Shown: positions 9,601 to 15,351, numbered from the stretch's first letter. The stretch: 17,353 nt of DNA from Comamonadaceae bacterium (GCA_947372005.1 CANBRV010000018.1:1-17353); one strand, 5' to 3'. Notes: generated from the sequence alone by a model not told the origin. Numbers and translations: made by a program.

Positions 9601-11515
9601 GCCTAGGTCGATAGCGCCATTACCGGCTACTGCGCAAGTGGTGAGCCGCCCTCAGCCTTTTGTGCCTGTGACTAGCGGCGAGACCATTCGCGTGCAATCG
9701 CAGACGGTGGATCGCTTAGTCAATCAAACGGGCGAGCTCATGATTGCACGCTCGCGCATGGAAGTCGAGATGACGCGTTCATTGCGCACCTTGTCGGATA
9801 TGGGATTGCAGGTGCAGCGCCTGCGCGATCAATTGCGCGAGATGGAAATTCAAACCGAGTCGCAAATGCAGTCTCGGCAAGCGCAAGTGACTGATGCGGC
9901 AAATAGTTTTGATCCGCTTGAGTTAGATCGTTTTACCCGTACCCAAGAGTTGACGCGATTTATGGCAGAGGCGCTTAGCGACATTTCAACTTTGCAGCGT
10001 AGTTTGCAGCGCAGTTTAAATACAGCTGAAGATGATCTCTCGGCACAACTGCGCCAAACCAGAGACTTACAGCGTAACTTATTGCGTACGCGCATGGTTG
10101 ATTTTGATTCAGCTGGCGAGCGCTTGCATCGATTGGTGCGTATGACGAGTCAAGAGCTTCATAAGTCAGTGGAACTCATTATCCAAAATGGCGGACAAGA
10201 AATGGACCGCTCAGTATTAGAGCGGATGCTGCCTGTATTTGAACATTTGTTGCGCAATGCGGTTGTGCATGGCATTGAGCTGCCGTTTGAGCGAGAGGCT
10301 AAAGGTAAGGCAGCGCAAGGGAAAATCACCATCCAATTGACACAGCAAAGCAATGATGTGATTGTGAATTTGCAAGACGATGGGCAGGGCATTGACCACC
10401 AAGCCTTGTTACGCAAGGCGCGTGATCGGTTGGGTCAGCCTGACTTAAATGCCGATGTTTCCCAGCTTATTTTTATGTCTGGTCTTAGCGCGGCAAGTGA
10501 AGTGTCTGAGCTTGCGGGGCGCGGTATTGGTATGGATGTCGTGCGCAATCAAATCTTTGCGCTGGGTGGTCGTATTGAAGTGACGTCAACGCACGATACT
10601 GGCACATTATTTAAGTTGATTTTGCCTTTAACGACAGCTGTGACGCAAGTTGTGTTGGTTCGTACGGGTACGCATATGACTGGCATTCCCGGGAATTTAG
10701 TGAGCACGATTGTTCGAGTGAAGCCCGAGCAAGTTGTACAGGCAAAACAGAATAAATTCTTTGTGCATGGTGATCAAACTTATCCTTTCTTTGGCCTAGG
10801 ACAGTTACTTCAATATCAGTCGCAAGTGACTCATCTTGAGCAACCAACACAAAACATCATGCTTTTGCAAAGTGCAGGCCAAATGATTGCCTTGCACGTA
10901 GACGAAGTGTTAGGTAATCAAGAGGTGATGGTTAAAAATTTGGGGACTCAGCTTGCTCAAATGCCGGGCTTGTCTGGCATGACTGTGCTACCGACGGGCC
11001 CTACGATATTAATTTACAACCCTGTTGCTTTGGCTGCAGTCTATGGCGCAAAATTACTTGAGGCTACAGATGATGAATCGCAGCTTATCGAGAACGCATC
11101 GCGTGCTGATCGAGTAGAGGCGACCCATGCGGCAGGGCAAACGCCATTAGTGCTGGTTGTAGATGATTCAATTACGATGCGCCGTGTGTTGCAGCGCTTG
11201 TTGCAGCGAGAAGGTTATCGTGTCACCGTTGCTGCCGATGGCCGGCAAGCGCTCGACGCGCTGCGCCTAGAGCGTCCTGCTTTGGTTCTCTCCGATGTGG
11301 AGATGCCGCGTATGGATGGCTTTGAGTTATTACGTAGCATTCGGGCATCTGAGACATTGCGCCATCTACCTGTAGTGATGATCACTTCACGCATTGCCGA
11401 TAAACATCGTGATCACGCGCAAGAATTAGGTGCCAATGAATATTTGGGCAAACCATATTCCGAGGATGAGCTCTTACAAGTGCTTGAGCGTTACGCGACT
11501 AAAGTAAGTGAATAG
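6620..11515 (+). CDS. chpA: Hybrid chemosensory histidine kinase ChpA/PilL
   Basis: The 1631-residue CheA-type kinase of the type IV pilus pathway. Hpt-type helical modules carry H632 (FHTLKGGARVVGL), H799 in a variant motif (HALAGSSATIG) and H940 (LHTLKGSARLVG). The N-terminal 580 residues are helical and look like degenerate Hpt/FimL-like modules (for example HAIAGA at H50). A dimerisation linker (about 1010-1130) precedes the kinase core with N-box N1213 (LLRNAVVHGIE), DDGQG at 1253-1257 and GRGIG at 1300-1304. A CheW-like domain covers about 1340-1480. A C-terminal receiver has D1515/D1516, phospho-acceptor D1559 (LSDVEMPRMDG) and K1611 (LGKPY). The protein is much shorter than the Pseudomonas ChpA I know of (about 2470 residues), so it has fewer phosphotransfer modules. 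It starts 15 bp after pilJ; a second ATG six bases downstream is also possible. Confidence 0.93.
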   Translation: MSMTNESALLLIGDEVRATLRELNTDLEALANSDFAARLSSLAECDAKIHAIAGAFHVASLDALLRYALALQEVIHLWRASPSSLLPQTLATMVSAGRSLHDFLQAAQEQKSVSELALFQDYQKIGAVVSRTLSPLDLWSASEGLRCMNIWSEPDFANALQVQIERHFHFYDPSAIELSRVDVLMLTLIRQQQRDAATELGVICDWRGLQGQSSQHLACSVLVSAVIDALANGGLELDLFLKRYLLSSLTWFKSGNLDDSFLNESIFFAYLAWQATRDVEHDTSDSFELLAQSANWQAQKGTRYNQAHFDPQARDRMARAHAVILDTKQVWADFCAATLDEAPENKSAELGKSFDKMGQALEALHPAALELSQAFHVIVGNYQLCSKRDVQIEVATLLLILSSMLEDMSVSDQAQTEYRLLGLVRRLQALKNEHATGAFEPWMLELQKRQDWLQAMTSTTEQLGQKLTEIEEVFERLWSAPHDVLDLAHVCAKLQQIRAIAHSLKLDEFAYAVKPVEEKLESLMQSKQVMDEQTQKQMAADIASLGLMLSMWAHKPEQAYRALTSRTQVQAPIQTQAIAADDVQSLAQDEPIERVFLAEAHDVLVQALDAVQNLCAHPEDREALIGLRRAFHTLKGGARVVGLMQYGEAAWLLEQHLNERLAEQTPLSTDLLELCTKQIQLMQGWTEHLETQNSFESLSIDWQLGHLQQSLQAFAVPIAAPASAPAATALTLDLPPADFLDLQSEAQMKTIGDLQISIPLYQAYLNETDEWSRQLALALSEWMLDDAQPIPSQTLTWAHALAGSSATIGFDSCAKISKLVERLIERVQEQGVHSADLARVLSNAADEIQRLLHQFAAGFLKSADPLLVEQLKAYLEPSHALSLEPLAEEAPSTFVVQPLTDAVADAEMKAVFEEESAQLIPELGAALRSWDKAQALRTLHTLKGSARLVGEQLLAGQAHDLESHIEAIGEIPSEAQLAELLKLYDQLAIKPASQPRSIAPLPATAQVVSRPQPFVPVTSGETIRVQSQTVDRLVNQTGELMIARSRMEVEMTRSLRTLSDMGLQVQRLRDQLREMEIQTESQMQSRQAQVTDAANSFDPLELDRFTRTQELTRFMAEALSDISTLQRSLQRSLNTAEDDLSAQLRQTRDLQRNLLRTRMVDFDSAGERLHRLVRMTSQELHKSVELIIQNGGQEMDRSVLERMLPVFEHLLRNAVVHGIELPFEREAKGKAAQGKITIQLTQQSNDVIVNLQDDGQGIDHQALLRKARDRLGQPDLNADVSQLIFMSGLSAASEVSELAGRGIGMDVVRNQIFALGGRIEVTSTHDTGTLFKLILPLTTAVTQVVLVRTGTHMTGIPGNLVSTIVRVKPEQVVQAKQNKFFVHGDQTYPFFGLGQLLQYQSQVTHLEQPTQNIMLLQSAGQMIALHVDEVLGNQEVMVKNLGTQLAQMPGLSGMTVLPTGPTILIYNPVALAAVYGAKLLEATDDESQLIENASRADRVEATHAAGQTPLVLVVDDSITMRRVLQRLLQREGYRVTVAADGRQALDALRLERPALVLSDVEMPRMDGFELLRSIRASETLRHLPVVMITSRIADKHRDHAQELGANEYLGKPYSEDELLQVLERYATKVSE

Positions 11516-11555
11516 TTGATGACCGTTTAAAATCAAACGCCCGAGCAACAAGATT

Positions 11556-11630
11556 GCCGCCGTAGTTCAATGGATAGAACGAGTGCCTCCTAAGCGCTAG
11601 ATACAGGTTCGATTCCTGTCGGAGGCACCA
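11556..11630 (+). tRNA. tRNA-Arg (anticodon CCT)
   Basis: A full cloverleaf of 75 bases including an encoded CCA. Arms in order: acceptor GCCGCCG, D stem GTTC/GAAC, anticodon stem AGTGC/GCGCT around loop CTCCTAA (anticodon CCT, codon AGG), variable loop AGAT, T stem ACAGG/CCTGT around TTCGATT, acceptor CGGAGGC, discriminator A, CCA. The acceptor stem has a G4-A69 mismatch; a T at position 4 would restore pairing. Its 3' 23 bases serve as the left attachment site of the element that follows. It lies 40 bp after chpA, with no terminator visible between them. Confidence 0.96.
11608..11630 (+). repeat. attL: left attachment site (tRNA-Arg 3' end)
   Basis: The T-loop-to-CCA part of tRNA-Arg, TTCGAT then TCC then TGTCGGAGGCACCA. 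The same order, TTCGAT, three other bases, TGTCGGAG, CACCA, recurs at 16540-16561. The tRNA remains complete because the element carries the same 3' end. Confidence 0.82.
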
Positions 11631-11642
11631 TGTGCCAATTCT

Positions 11643-11677
11643 AGGACGTTTACTAAAATACAGTAAGCGTCCTTTTT
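11643..11677 (+). terminator. Rho-independent terminator behind tRNA-Arg
   Basis: A strong hairpin with 12-pair arms, AGGACGTTTACT (11643-11654) and AGTAAGCGTCCT (11662-11673), one of the pairs being T-G, around the loop AAAATAC. It is followed directly by a T run (11674-11677). It starts 12 bases after the tRNA CCA and should end the tRNA (and possibly pil-chp operon) transcript. It lies inside the integrated element, so the element supplies the tRNA's present terminator. Confidence 0.88.
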
Positions 11678-11724
11678 CATTGGGGAATAGTTACTTCAAT
11701 CGTTCATTAACGTACATTGGTGGC

Positions 11725-11803
11725 TAAGTACAGGCAGCTATTTTGAGTACAGGACTGAGTACAGGATTAGAATGTTGCTAGGGATTCATGAAAATCTGTA
11801 CTC
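11725..11803. promoter_or_regulatory. Left cluster of arm-type integrase sites (GAGTACAG repeats)
   Basis: Four copies of a GAGTACAG-like octamer lie between the tRNA terminator and the integrase start: AAGTACAG (11726-11733), GAGTACAGGA (11745-11754), GAGTACAGGA (11757-11766) and an inverted CTGTACTC (11796-11803). The middle two are 12 bp apart. The pair recurs at the other end of the element. Short repeats at both ends beside att cores are what arm-binding domains of tyrosine integrases recognise. Being upstream of the integrase gene, they may also let the integrase repress itself. This role is inferred. Confidence 0.65.
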
Positions 11804-11828
11804 ACTAACCAACTAAGGCGCTTCGATC

Positions 11829-13076
11829 ATGGCAGCAAACCTACTCACTGACAGTGCAATCAAGGTGGAAAAATGTCCTATTGGGCAAAAACTCACGAAG
11901 CTAAACGATGGCGAAGGATTGACCTTAGAGGTTATGCCCACGGGTGCGAAACTATGGCGATACCGCTACAGATTCAACGGAAAGCAAAACCGCCTATCAC
12001 TTGGGAAATATCCAGAGGTATCACTCAAAAGCGCTAGAGCACGGCGCGACGAAGCCAATGGACAAGTAGCCGAAGGGCGCGACCCTAGCCAAGTTAGAAA
12101 AACAACTAAGCGCATGGCTAACGGTACGGGTGACACGTTCGCGGAAATTGCGGCGGCCATGATTAAAGTAAAGGCTGGTGGATGGAGTCAGGAACACCTA
12201 GACCGTACAAATAGCCTATTGAAGCGCGACCTTTTACCCTCTTTAGGGCATAGGGTATTGCGAGAGATAGACGTGCCAGAATTAGGCAGCGTTTTAAGAT
12301 TGATTGAGGATCGAGGCGCATTAGAGGCACTGGTTAAAGCCCGTGCCGTTTGCAGCTTAGTGTGGACTCACGCCATTCAAACAGGCAAGGCCAAAGAAAA
12401 CATTACCCGCGATGTTGGCGGCTTTAAAAAAGCAGTGACTAAGAGCTATCCCGCTATCACCGAACCAGAACAATTCTCACAGCTCCTAAGGGCGATAGAC
12501 GCGTACCACGGCGGTTTAATTGTGAAGGCGGCACTCAGACTAGCCCCTATGCTTTTCCAACGCCCCACAGAGCTTAGAGGCATGGCATGGAGTGAACTAG
12601 ACCTAGAGGCTGGCATGTGGACAATTGCAAGCGCCCGCATGAAGCGAACGAAGGCAGGCAAAGAAAATGGAGCGCCCCACTTAGTCCCATTACCAGTGCA
12701 AGCCGTGGCAATCTTGCAAGCCATGCAACCTATTACAGGGGGCGGGGCGCTGGTATTTAGGAGCGAGCGAAGCCACGATAGGCCAATGAGTGAAAACACA
12801 CTTCGCGTGGCACTTATGGCGCTAGGCTATCCACCTGAGGTGCAAACCGTCCACGGCTTTAGAGCGACCGCTAGAACAATCCTCGCAGAGGTGCTAGAGA
12901 TTGACCCGTTAGTGATCGAGCAGCAACTAGCCCACGCAGTCAAAGACACTTTAGGCAGGGCATACAACCGTACCAGTTACATGCCACAGCGCAAGGCCAT
13001 GATGCAAAAATGGGCGAACTATTTGGACGCTTTGAAAAGTGAGAAAGTCATTCAATTGAAGCGCAAAGCAGCATAA
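11829..13076 (+). CDS. Tyrosine recombinase/integrase, P4 type (DUF4102 arm-binding domain)
   Basis: A 415-residue integrase that would insert and excise the element at tRNA-Arg. The N-terminal arm-DNA-binding domain (about 5-90) has the signature GEGLTLEVMPTGAKLWRYRY, then RLSLGKYPEVSLKSARAR. A core-binding helical domain follows (about 105-200). The catalytic domain has R245 (FQRPTELRGMAWSEL), H342-G-F-R345, H369 (QQLAH) and the nucleophile Y379 (GRAYNR), followed by the usual RKAMMQKWANYLD tail. All active-site residues and the normal length are kept, so it looks functional. The ATG at 11829 is preceded by AAGG about ten bases upstream. The upstream region carries putative binding sites for the integrase itself. 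Confidence 0.95.
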   Translation: MAANLLTDSAIKVEKCPIGQKLTKLNDGEGLTLEVMPTGAKLWRYRYRFNGKQNRLSLGKYPEVSLKSARARRDEANGQVAEGRDPSQVRKTTKRMANGTGDTFAEIAAAMIKVKAGGWSQEHLDRTNSLLKRDLLPSLGHRVLREIDVPELGSVLRLIEDRGALEALVKARAVCSLVWTHAIQTGKAKENITRDVGGFKKAVTKSYPAITEPEQFSQLLRAIDAYHGGLIVKAALRLAPMLFQRPTELRGMAWSELDLEAGMWTIASARMKRTKAGKENGAPHLVPLPVQAVAILQAMQPITGGGALVFRSERSHDRPMSENTLRVALMALGYPPEVQTVHGFRATARTILAEVLEIDPLVIEQQLAHAVKDTLGRAYNRTSYMPQRKAMMQKWANYLDALKSEKVIQLKRKAA

Positions 13077-13084
13077 CAGTTAGC

Positions 13085-13153
13085 ACCACACCTAGCAGCG
13101 GATTAATTACCCGCTGTGAACGCACGGACACCCCCGCCCGTGCTGGTGATGGT
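13085..13153 (+). ncRNA. C4/P4-CI-like antisense RNA (candidate)
   Basis: The RNA folds as a closed three-way junction. ACCACACC (13085-13092) pairs with GGTGATGGT (13145-13153) with one bulged A. Inside are hairpin CAGCGG/CCGCTG (13096-13101, 13111-13116) and hairpin GCACGG/CCGTGC (13122-13127, 13138-13143), the latter with a C-rich loop. This shape and the block CCCGCCCGTGCTGGTGATGG match my recollection of the C4 antisense RNA of phages P1/P7 and the related CI RNA of satellite P4. Those RNAs pair with short sequences in the same transcript to cause early termination. It lies 8 bp after the integrase stop, just before the next gene. The fold is read from the sequence; the family name is from memory. 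Confidence 0.58.
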
Positions 13154-13180
13154 TCTTATGCGGGGCGCTGGGGGTAGCGT

Positions 13181-13696
13181 ATGCAAGATTCACCAAAACA
13201 GAATAGGTTACTTGAAGCTTTGATGAAGGTAAATAAACATCCTTTAGAGGGTGAGCATCAAGCAACTCTAAAGGAGGCACAAAAAGAGGCATGGAAAATC
13301 AACACCCAGTTTCAGGAAAAGAAAATTTCCATCATCGAAATAATTGTAGATTTAGCTATGTACAAACAATTAGCGCTATTTCGAAAAAAACGGCTTGAAG
13401 AGCTTGCGCAGGAGTTGGAAGGTGCTAAATACAAACTCAATAGGGAAAACTTCAGGCGACTTAAGACTGCTATCAAGGCAGCATTAATAAGTGGCAAGAA
13501 TAGATCTGATGCAAAGGGTAAAGACGAAGCATATGCGGCATGGAGCGCATGGCAAAGAGACCCAAATAAAAAGCCATACGGTGATATGCGGGGCTGCAAT
13601 AAAGCCTTTGATTTCGATATGACTGGCCGCTATGGCATGGAGCTAGAAACAATATCCAAGTGGCGACAAGCATGGCAAAAAGGTCAACATATTTGA
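13181..13696 (+). CDS. Unrecognised 171-aa charged helical protein
   Basis: I do not recognise this protein. It is rich in Lys and Glu, predicted helical, with no signal peptide. One hydrophobic stretch (ISIIEIIVDLAMYKQLALF, about 49-67) is probably an amphipathic helix and not a membrane span. A helical hairpin follows (KKRLEELAQELEGAKYKLNR), then a Lys-rich linker and a distinct C-terminal third with WSAWQRDPNKKPYGDMRGC and ETISKWRQAWQKG. The DPNKKPYG and repeated W-x-x-W patterns could mark a nucleic-acid or protein contact. The ATG at 13181 comes straight after the C4-like RNA, so its expression may be under that element's control. The AT-richer composition differs from the downstream genes, suggesting a separate origin. 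It could be cargo or a control protein. Confidence 0.72.
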   Translation: MQDSPKQNRLLEALMKVNKHPLEGEHQATLKEAQKEAWKINTQFQEKKISIIEIIVDLAMYKQLALFRKKRLEELAQELEGAKYKLNRENFRRLKTAIKAALISGKNRSDAKGKDEAYAAWSAWQRDPNKKPYGDMRGCNKAFDFDMTGRYGMELETISKWRQAWQKGQHI

Positions 13697-13800
13697 GGTG
13701 TGAGCTGTGTTCATGCGGGGATGAGCTTAGCTCAACGCTGGTCACCAATAGACATAAGAAAGACGATGAAACCTTTATTAACAACGGCAAATAAAGCCGT
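13696..13800 (+). promoter_or_regulatory. Structured leader before the AlpA-like gene
   Basis: A gene-free gap with several possible hairpins: GGTG...AGC (13697-13705) facing GCT...CACC (13736-13745), an inner GAGC-TTA-GCTC, and a 5-bp hairpin ACGGC/GCCGT (13784-13788, 13796-13800) just before the ribosome site. It also holds ATGCGGGG (13713-13720), which could pair with the loop of the C4-like RNA. A role as leader or attenuator is inferred. Confidence 0.35.
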
Positions 13801-13816
13801 ATGAAAGGTGCTAACA

Positions 13817-14062
13817 ATGTCTATTCTCAGAATGCCCGCTGTTAAAGCGGAAACAGGCCACCGCAGCCACGCAAGCATTTACAACGCTGTGCGCGAGGGG
13901 CTTTTTACTAAACCCGTTGCCATAGGTGAACGCAGTGTTGGCTGGCCAAGCCGTGAGGTGGAGGCGATCAACGCGGCGCGTATTGCAGGCCGAACCAAAA
14001 CCGAACTTGCCGAACTGGTTACCCGCTTGCACGCGCAGCGGCTTGAACATTCGTTTGCGTAA
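13817..14062 (+). CDS. AlpA-family helix-turn-helix regulator
   Basis: A protein of 81 residues with the AlpA/phage-regulator fold: LRMPAVKAETGHRSHASIYNAVREGLFTKPVAIGERSVGWPSREVEAINAAR fits the helix-turn-helix, 'GLFTKPV' wing and 'VGW' pattern of this MerR-like DNA-binding family. AlpA and relatives switch on integrase or excision genes of satellite-type prophages, so this is the likely excision/activation control protein. The start at 13817 is preferred over a GTG at 13808 because AAAGG (13804-13808) lies at good distance from the former and overlaps the latter. The C-terminal 30 residues (GRTKTELAELVTRLHAQR) form a helix that may mediate dimer formation. It is the first gene of a four-gene block with 12-bp or negative spacings. 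Confidence 0.85.
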   Translation: MSILRMPAVKAETGHRSHASIYNAVREGLFTKPVAIGERSVGWPSREVEAINAARIAGRTKTELAELVTRLHAQRLEHSFA

Positions 14063-14074
14063 GGAGTTAGAGCC

Positions 14075-14395
14075 ATGAAAAAAAATAAGGCCACCTCCTT
14101 TGGAAAGAAAGCAGCCCTAGAAACTATCACGGGTGAGTTTAAGGGTTCTAGCAATAAAACCCAATGTGCAAGGTTACTAGAGGCACTGGCGCGTTACCCG
14201 ATTACGACTTTTGAGGCCATGCGCTACCTAGACGTTTACCACTGCCCCGCGCGGGTTTTGGACTTGCGCAAGCTAGGGCACGACATAACGACGCATTGGC
14301 AAACGGTGGAGACAGAATCAGGCGAGAGTCACCGCGTGGGCTTGTATGTGTTGCAGGGCAAAACGGAAAATGAAATGGAGGGCGTGGCAGCATGA
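14075..14395 (+). CDS. Small helix-turn-helix protein (phage type)
   Basis: A 106-residue protein whose centre, QCARLLEALARYPITTFEAMRYLDVYHCPARVLDLRKLGHDITTHW (about 30-75), fits the winged helix domain common in phage proteins (Pfam HTH_39, from memory). A strand pair follows (RVGLYVLQ). The first 28 residues are basic and likely flexible. It is a probable DNA-binding regulator of the element; no specific target can be named. A GGAG ribosome site lies just before the ATG, and the stop overlaps the next start (ATGA), indicating coupled translation. Confidence 0.78.
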   Translation: MKKNKATSFGKKAALETITGEFKGSSNKTQCARLLEALARYPITTFEAMRYLDVYHCPARVLDLRKLGHDITTHWQTVETESGESHRVGLYVLQGKTENEMEGVAA

Positions 14396-14628
14396 ACGAC
14401 CTTGACACACCGACACGCGAACGCGCCTACAAACGGCACGTGACATTGAAAGCGCAAGCGGCTATTTTGGGTTTCGAGCTGATTAAGTCAGACCCCGAAA
14501 TATGCGGCCAAGCGCCTTATTACCTTTATCGCCATGATGCAGCACTACCGTTTGAAGGCCTAGACGAATTGCGCGAGTTCATGTTGACAAAAGGCGACAA
14601 ATTGTTGACAAGCAAAAGCTATGGCTAA
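14392..14628 (+). CDS. Small unknown protein (78 aa)
   Basis: I do not recognise a family. The first half (RERAYKRHVTLKAQAAILGFELIKSD) is basic and helical, followed by CGQAPYYLYRHDAALPFEGLDELREFML, which reads like a small alpha/beta fold. There is no signal peptide or membrane span. It is real by context: it overlaps the gene before it by four bases (ATGA) and the gene after it by eight, with composition and codon use like both. It probably acts with the helix-turn-helix protein upstream or the winged-helix-like protein downstream. Confidence 0.72.
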   Translation: MNDLDTPTRERAYKRHVTLKAQAAILGFELIKSDPEICGQAPYYLYRHDAALPFEGLDELREFMLTKGDKLLTSKSYG

Positions 14629-15061
14629 GAGCTTCAAAGGCAATAAGTCGAAGCGCGACGGGGGCGGGTTTTTAGCCTTGCCCTTCATTGTGATTGATAG
14701 CCCCAGCTACCAAGCCCTAGGCTTTGCAGCGCGGGCGCTATTGATTGACATTGCACGGCAACACACGGGCAGCAATAACGGGCGGCTAGTGGCTTGTGCA
14801 AAGGCCATGCGCCCCCGTGGTTGGAATAGCAACGGCACGGTATCACGGGCACTCAAAGAGCTGCAAGCCTCAGGGCTTTTGATTCAAACGCGCCTAGGCA
14901 TGAAACCGAACCGCGCGGCGTGGTTTGCACTGGGTTGGCAAAGCCTAGACGAATCAAACGGCCTAGACATTGATCCGCGCACGTACCGAACGGGGCAATA
15001 CAAAATGCCCCCAATGGTTAAAGCGCTTACACCGATTAAAGGTGTAGCAGTGGCCGAATAG
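14621..15061 (+). CDS. Winged-helix-like element protein, possible replication/control protein
   Basis: A protein of 146 residues. The opening (KRDGGGFLALPFIVIDSPSYQALGFAARALLIDIARQHTGSNNGRLVACAKAM) followed by RGWNSNGTVSRALKELQASGLLIQTRLG resembles a winged-helix protein widespread in betaproteobacterial mobile elements, usually left as hypothetical. The VSRALKELQASGLL segment (about 77-90) is the likely recognition helix and start of the wing. The fold recalls initiator-type winged helices, and the gene is followed by a repeat-rich gene-free stretch with CACCGATT motifs and tandem AAGG units. A replication-initiator or autoregulator role is therefore plausible but unproven. The start overlaps the previous gene by eight bases. 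One 18-bp repeat (15027-15044) lies inside the 3' end of the gene itself. Confidence 0.75.
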   Translation: MAKSFKGNKSKRDGGGFLALPFIVIDSPSYQALGFAARALLIDIARQHTGSNNGRLVACAKAMRPRGWNSNGTVSRALKELQASGLLIQTRLGMKPNRAAWFALGWQSLDESNGLDIDPRTYRTGQYKMPPMVKALTPIKGVAVAE

Positions 15062-15153
15062 CACCGATTTTGAGGATAAGCACTTCAATTTTTGCACCTG
15101 CAATCGGTACTATGCGCCCCATTTTTATGAGTTTGTTACACCGATTAAAGGTG
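15027..15153. repeat. Pair of 18-bp repeats TTACACCGATTAAAGGTG plus partial copies
   Basis: Perfect copies lie at 15027-15044 (end of the 146-aa gene) and 15136-15153. Each contains a small inverted repeat, CACC-GATTAAA-GGTG. A shorter CACCGATT lies at 15062-15069, and an inverted AATCGGTA at 15102-15109. This spacing suggests operators or origin iterons for a protein of the element, perhaps the winged-helix-like protein just upstream. Confidence 0.7.
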
Positions 15154-15223
15154 ACTATCTAGAATTACCATCTACTAAGCGTATGCACTAGGACAAGCCT
15201 TTAATAAAGGGAATAAAAGGTCA

Positions 15224-15277
15224 AAGGTACGGTAAGGGTACGGCAAGGTTACCCCAAGGTTACCCCAAGGGTTGGGG
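15224..15277. repeat. Tandem array of five 10/11-bp units (iteron-like)
   Basis: Units in order: AAGGTACGGT (15224-15233), AAGGGTACGGC (15234-15244), AAGGTTACCCC (15245-15255), AAGGTTACCCC (15256-15266), AAGGGTTGGGG (15267-15277). All begin AAGG and repeat about once per DNA turn. AAGG also occurs at 15207 and 15217, extending the phase less exactly. The pattern fits side-by-side binding sites on one DNA face. Confidence 0.72.
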
Positions 15278-15284
15278 CGGGTGA

Positions 15285-15298
15285 AAAGTCTAGACTTT
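15285..15298. repeat. Perfect 14-bp palindrome AAAGTCTAGACTTT
   Basis: The sequence equals its own reverse complement, and lies seven bases after the tandem array. A dimeric repressor or initiator site is a reasonable guess; it has no T run, so it is unlikely to be a terminator. Confidence 0.6.
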
Positions 15299-15351
15299 CG
15301 ATTGGATAGACCGACTGTACTCAATCGGATTATTGCTAACACTGAATATCT

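Noticed and set aside
13808..13816. GTG start at 13808 for the AlpA-like gene
   Set aside because: It overlaps the likely ribosome site AAAGG; the ATG at 13817 has correct spacing and matches the family's N-terminus.
13473..13817. Minus-strand open frames over the 171-aa gene
   Set aside because: The forward frame is favoured by its position after the integrase and C4-like RNA and by its coherent charged-helix composition; the reverse frames are unlinked to any minus-strand gene in the element.
15224..15277. CRISPR array
   Set aside because: Units of 10-11 bp are directly abutting with no spacers, and no cas gene is near.
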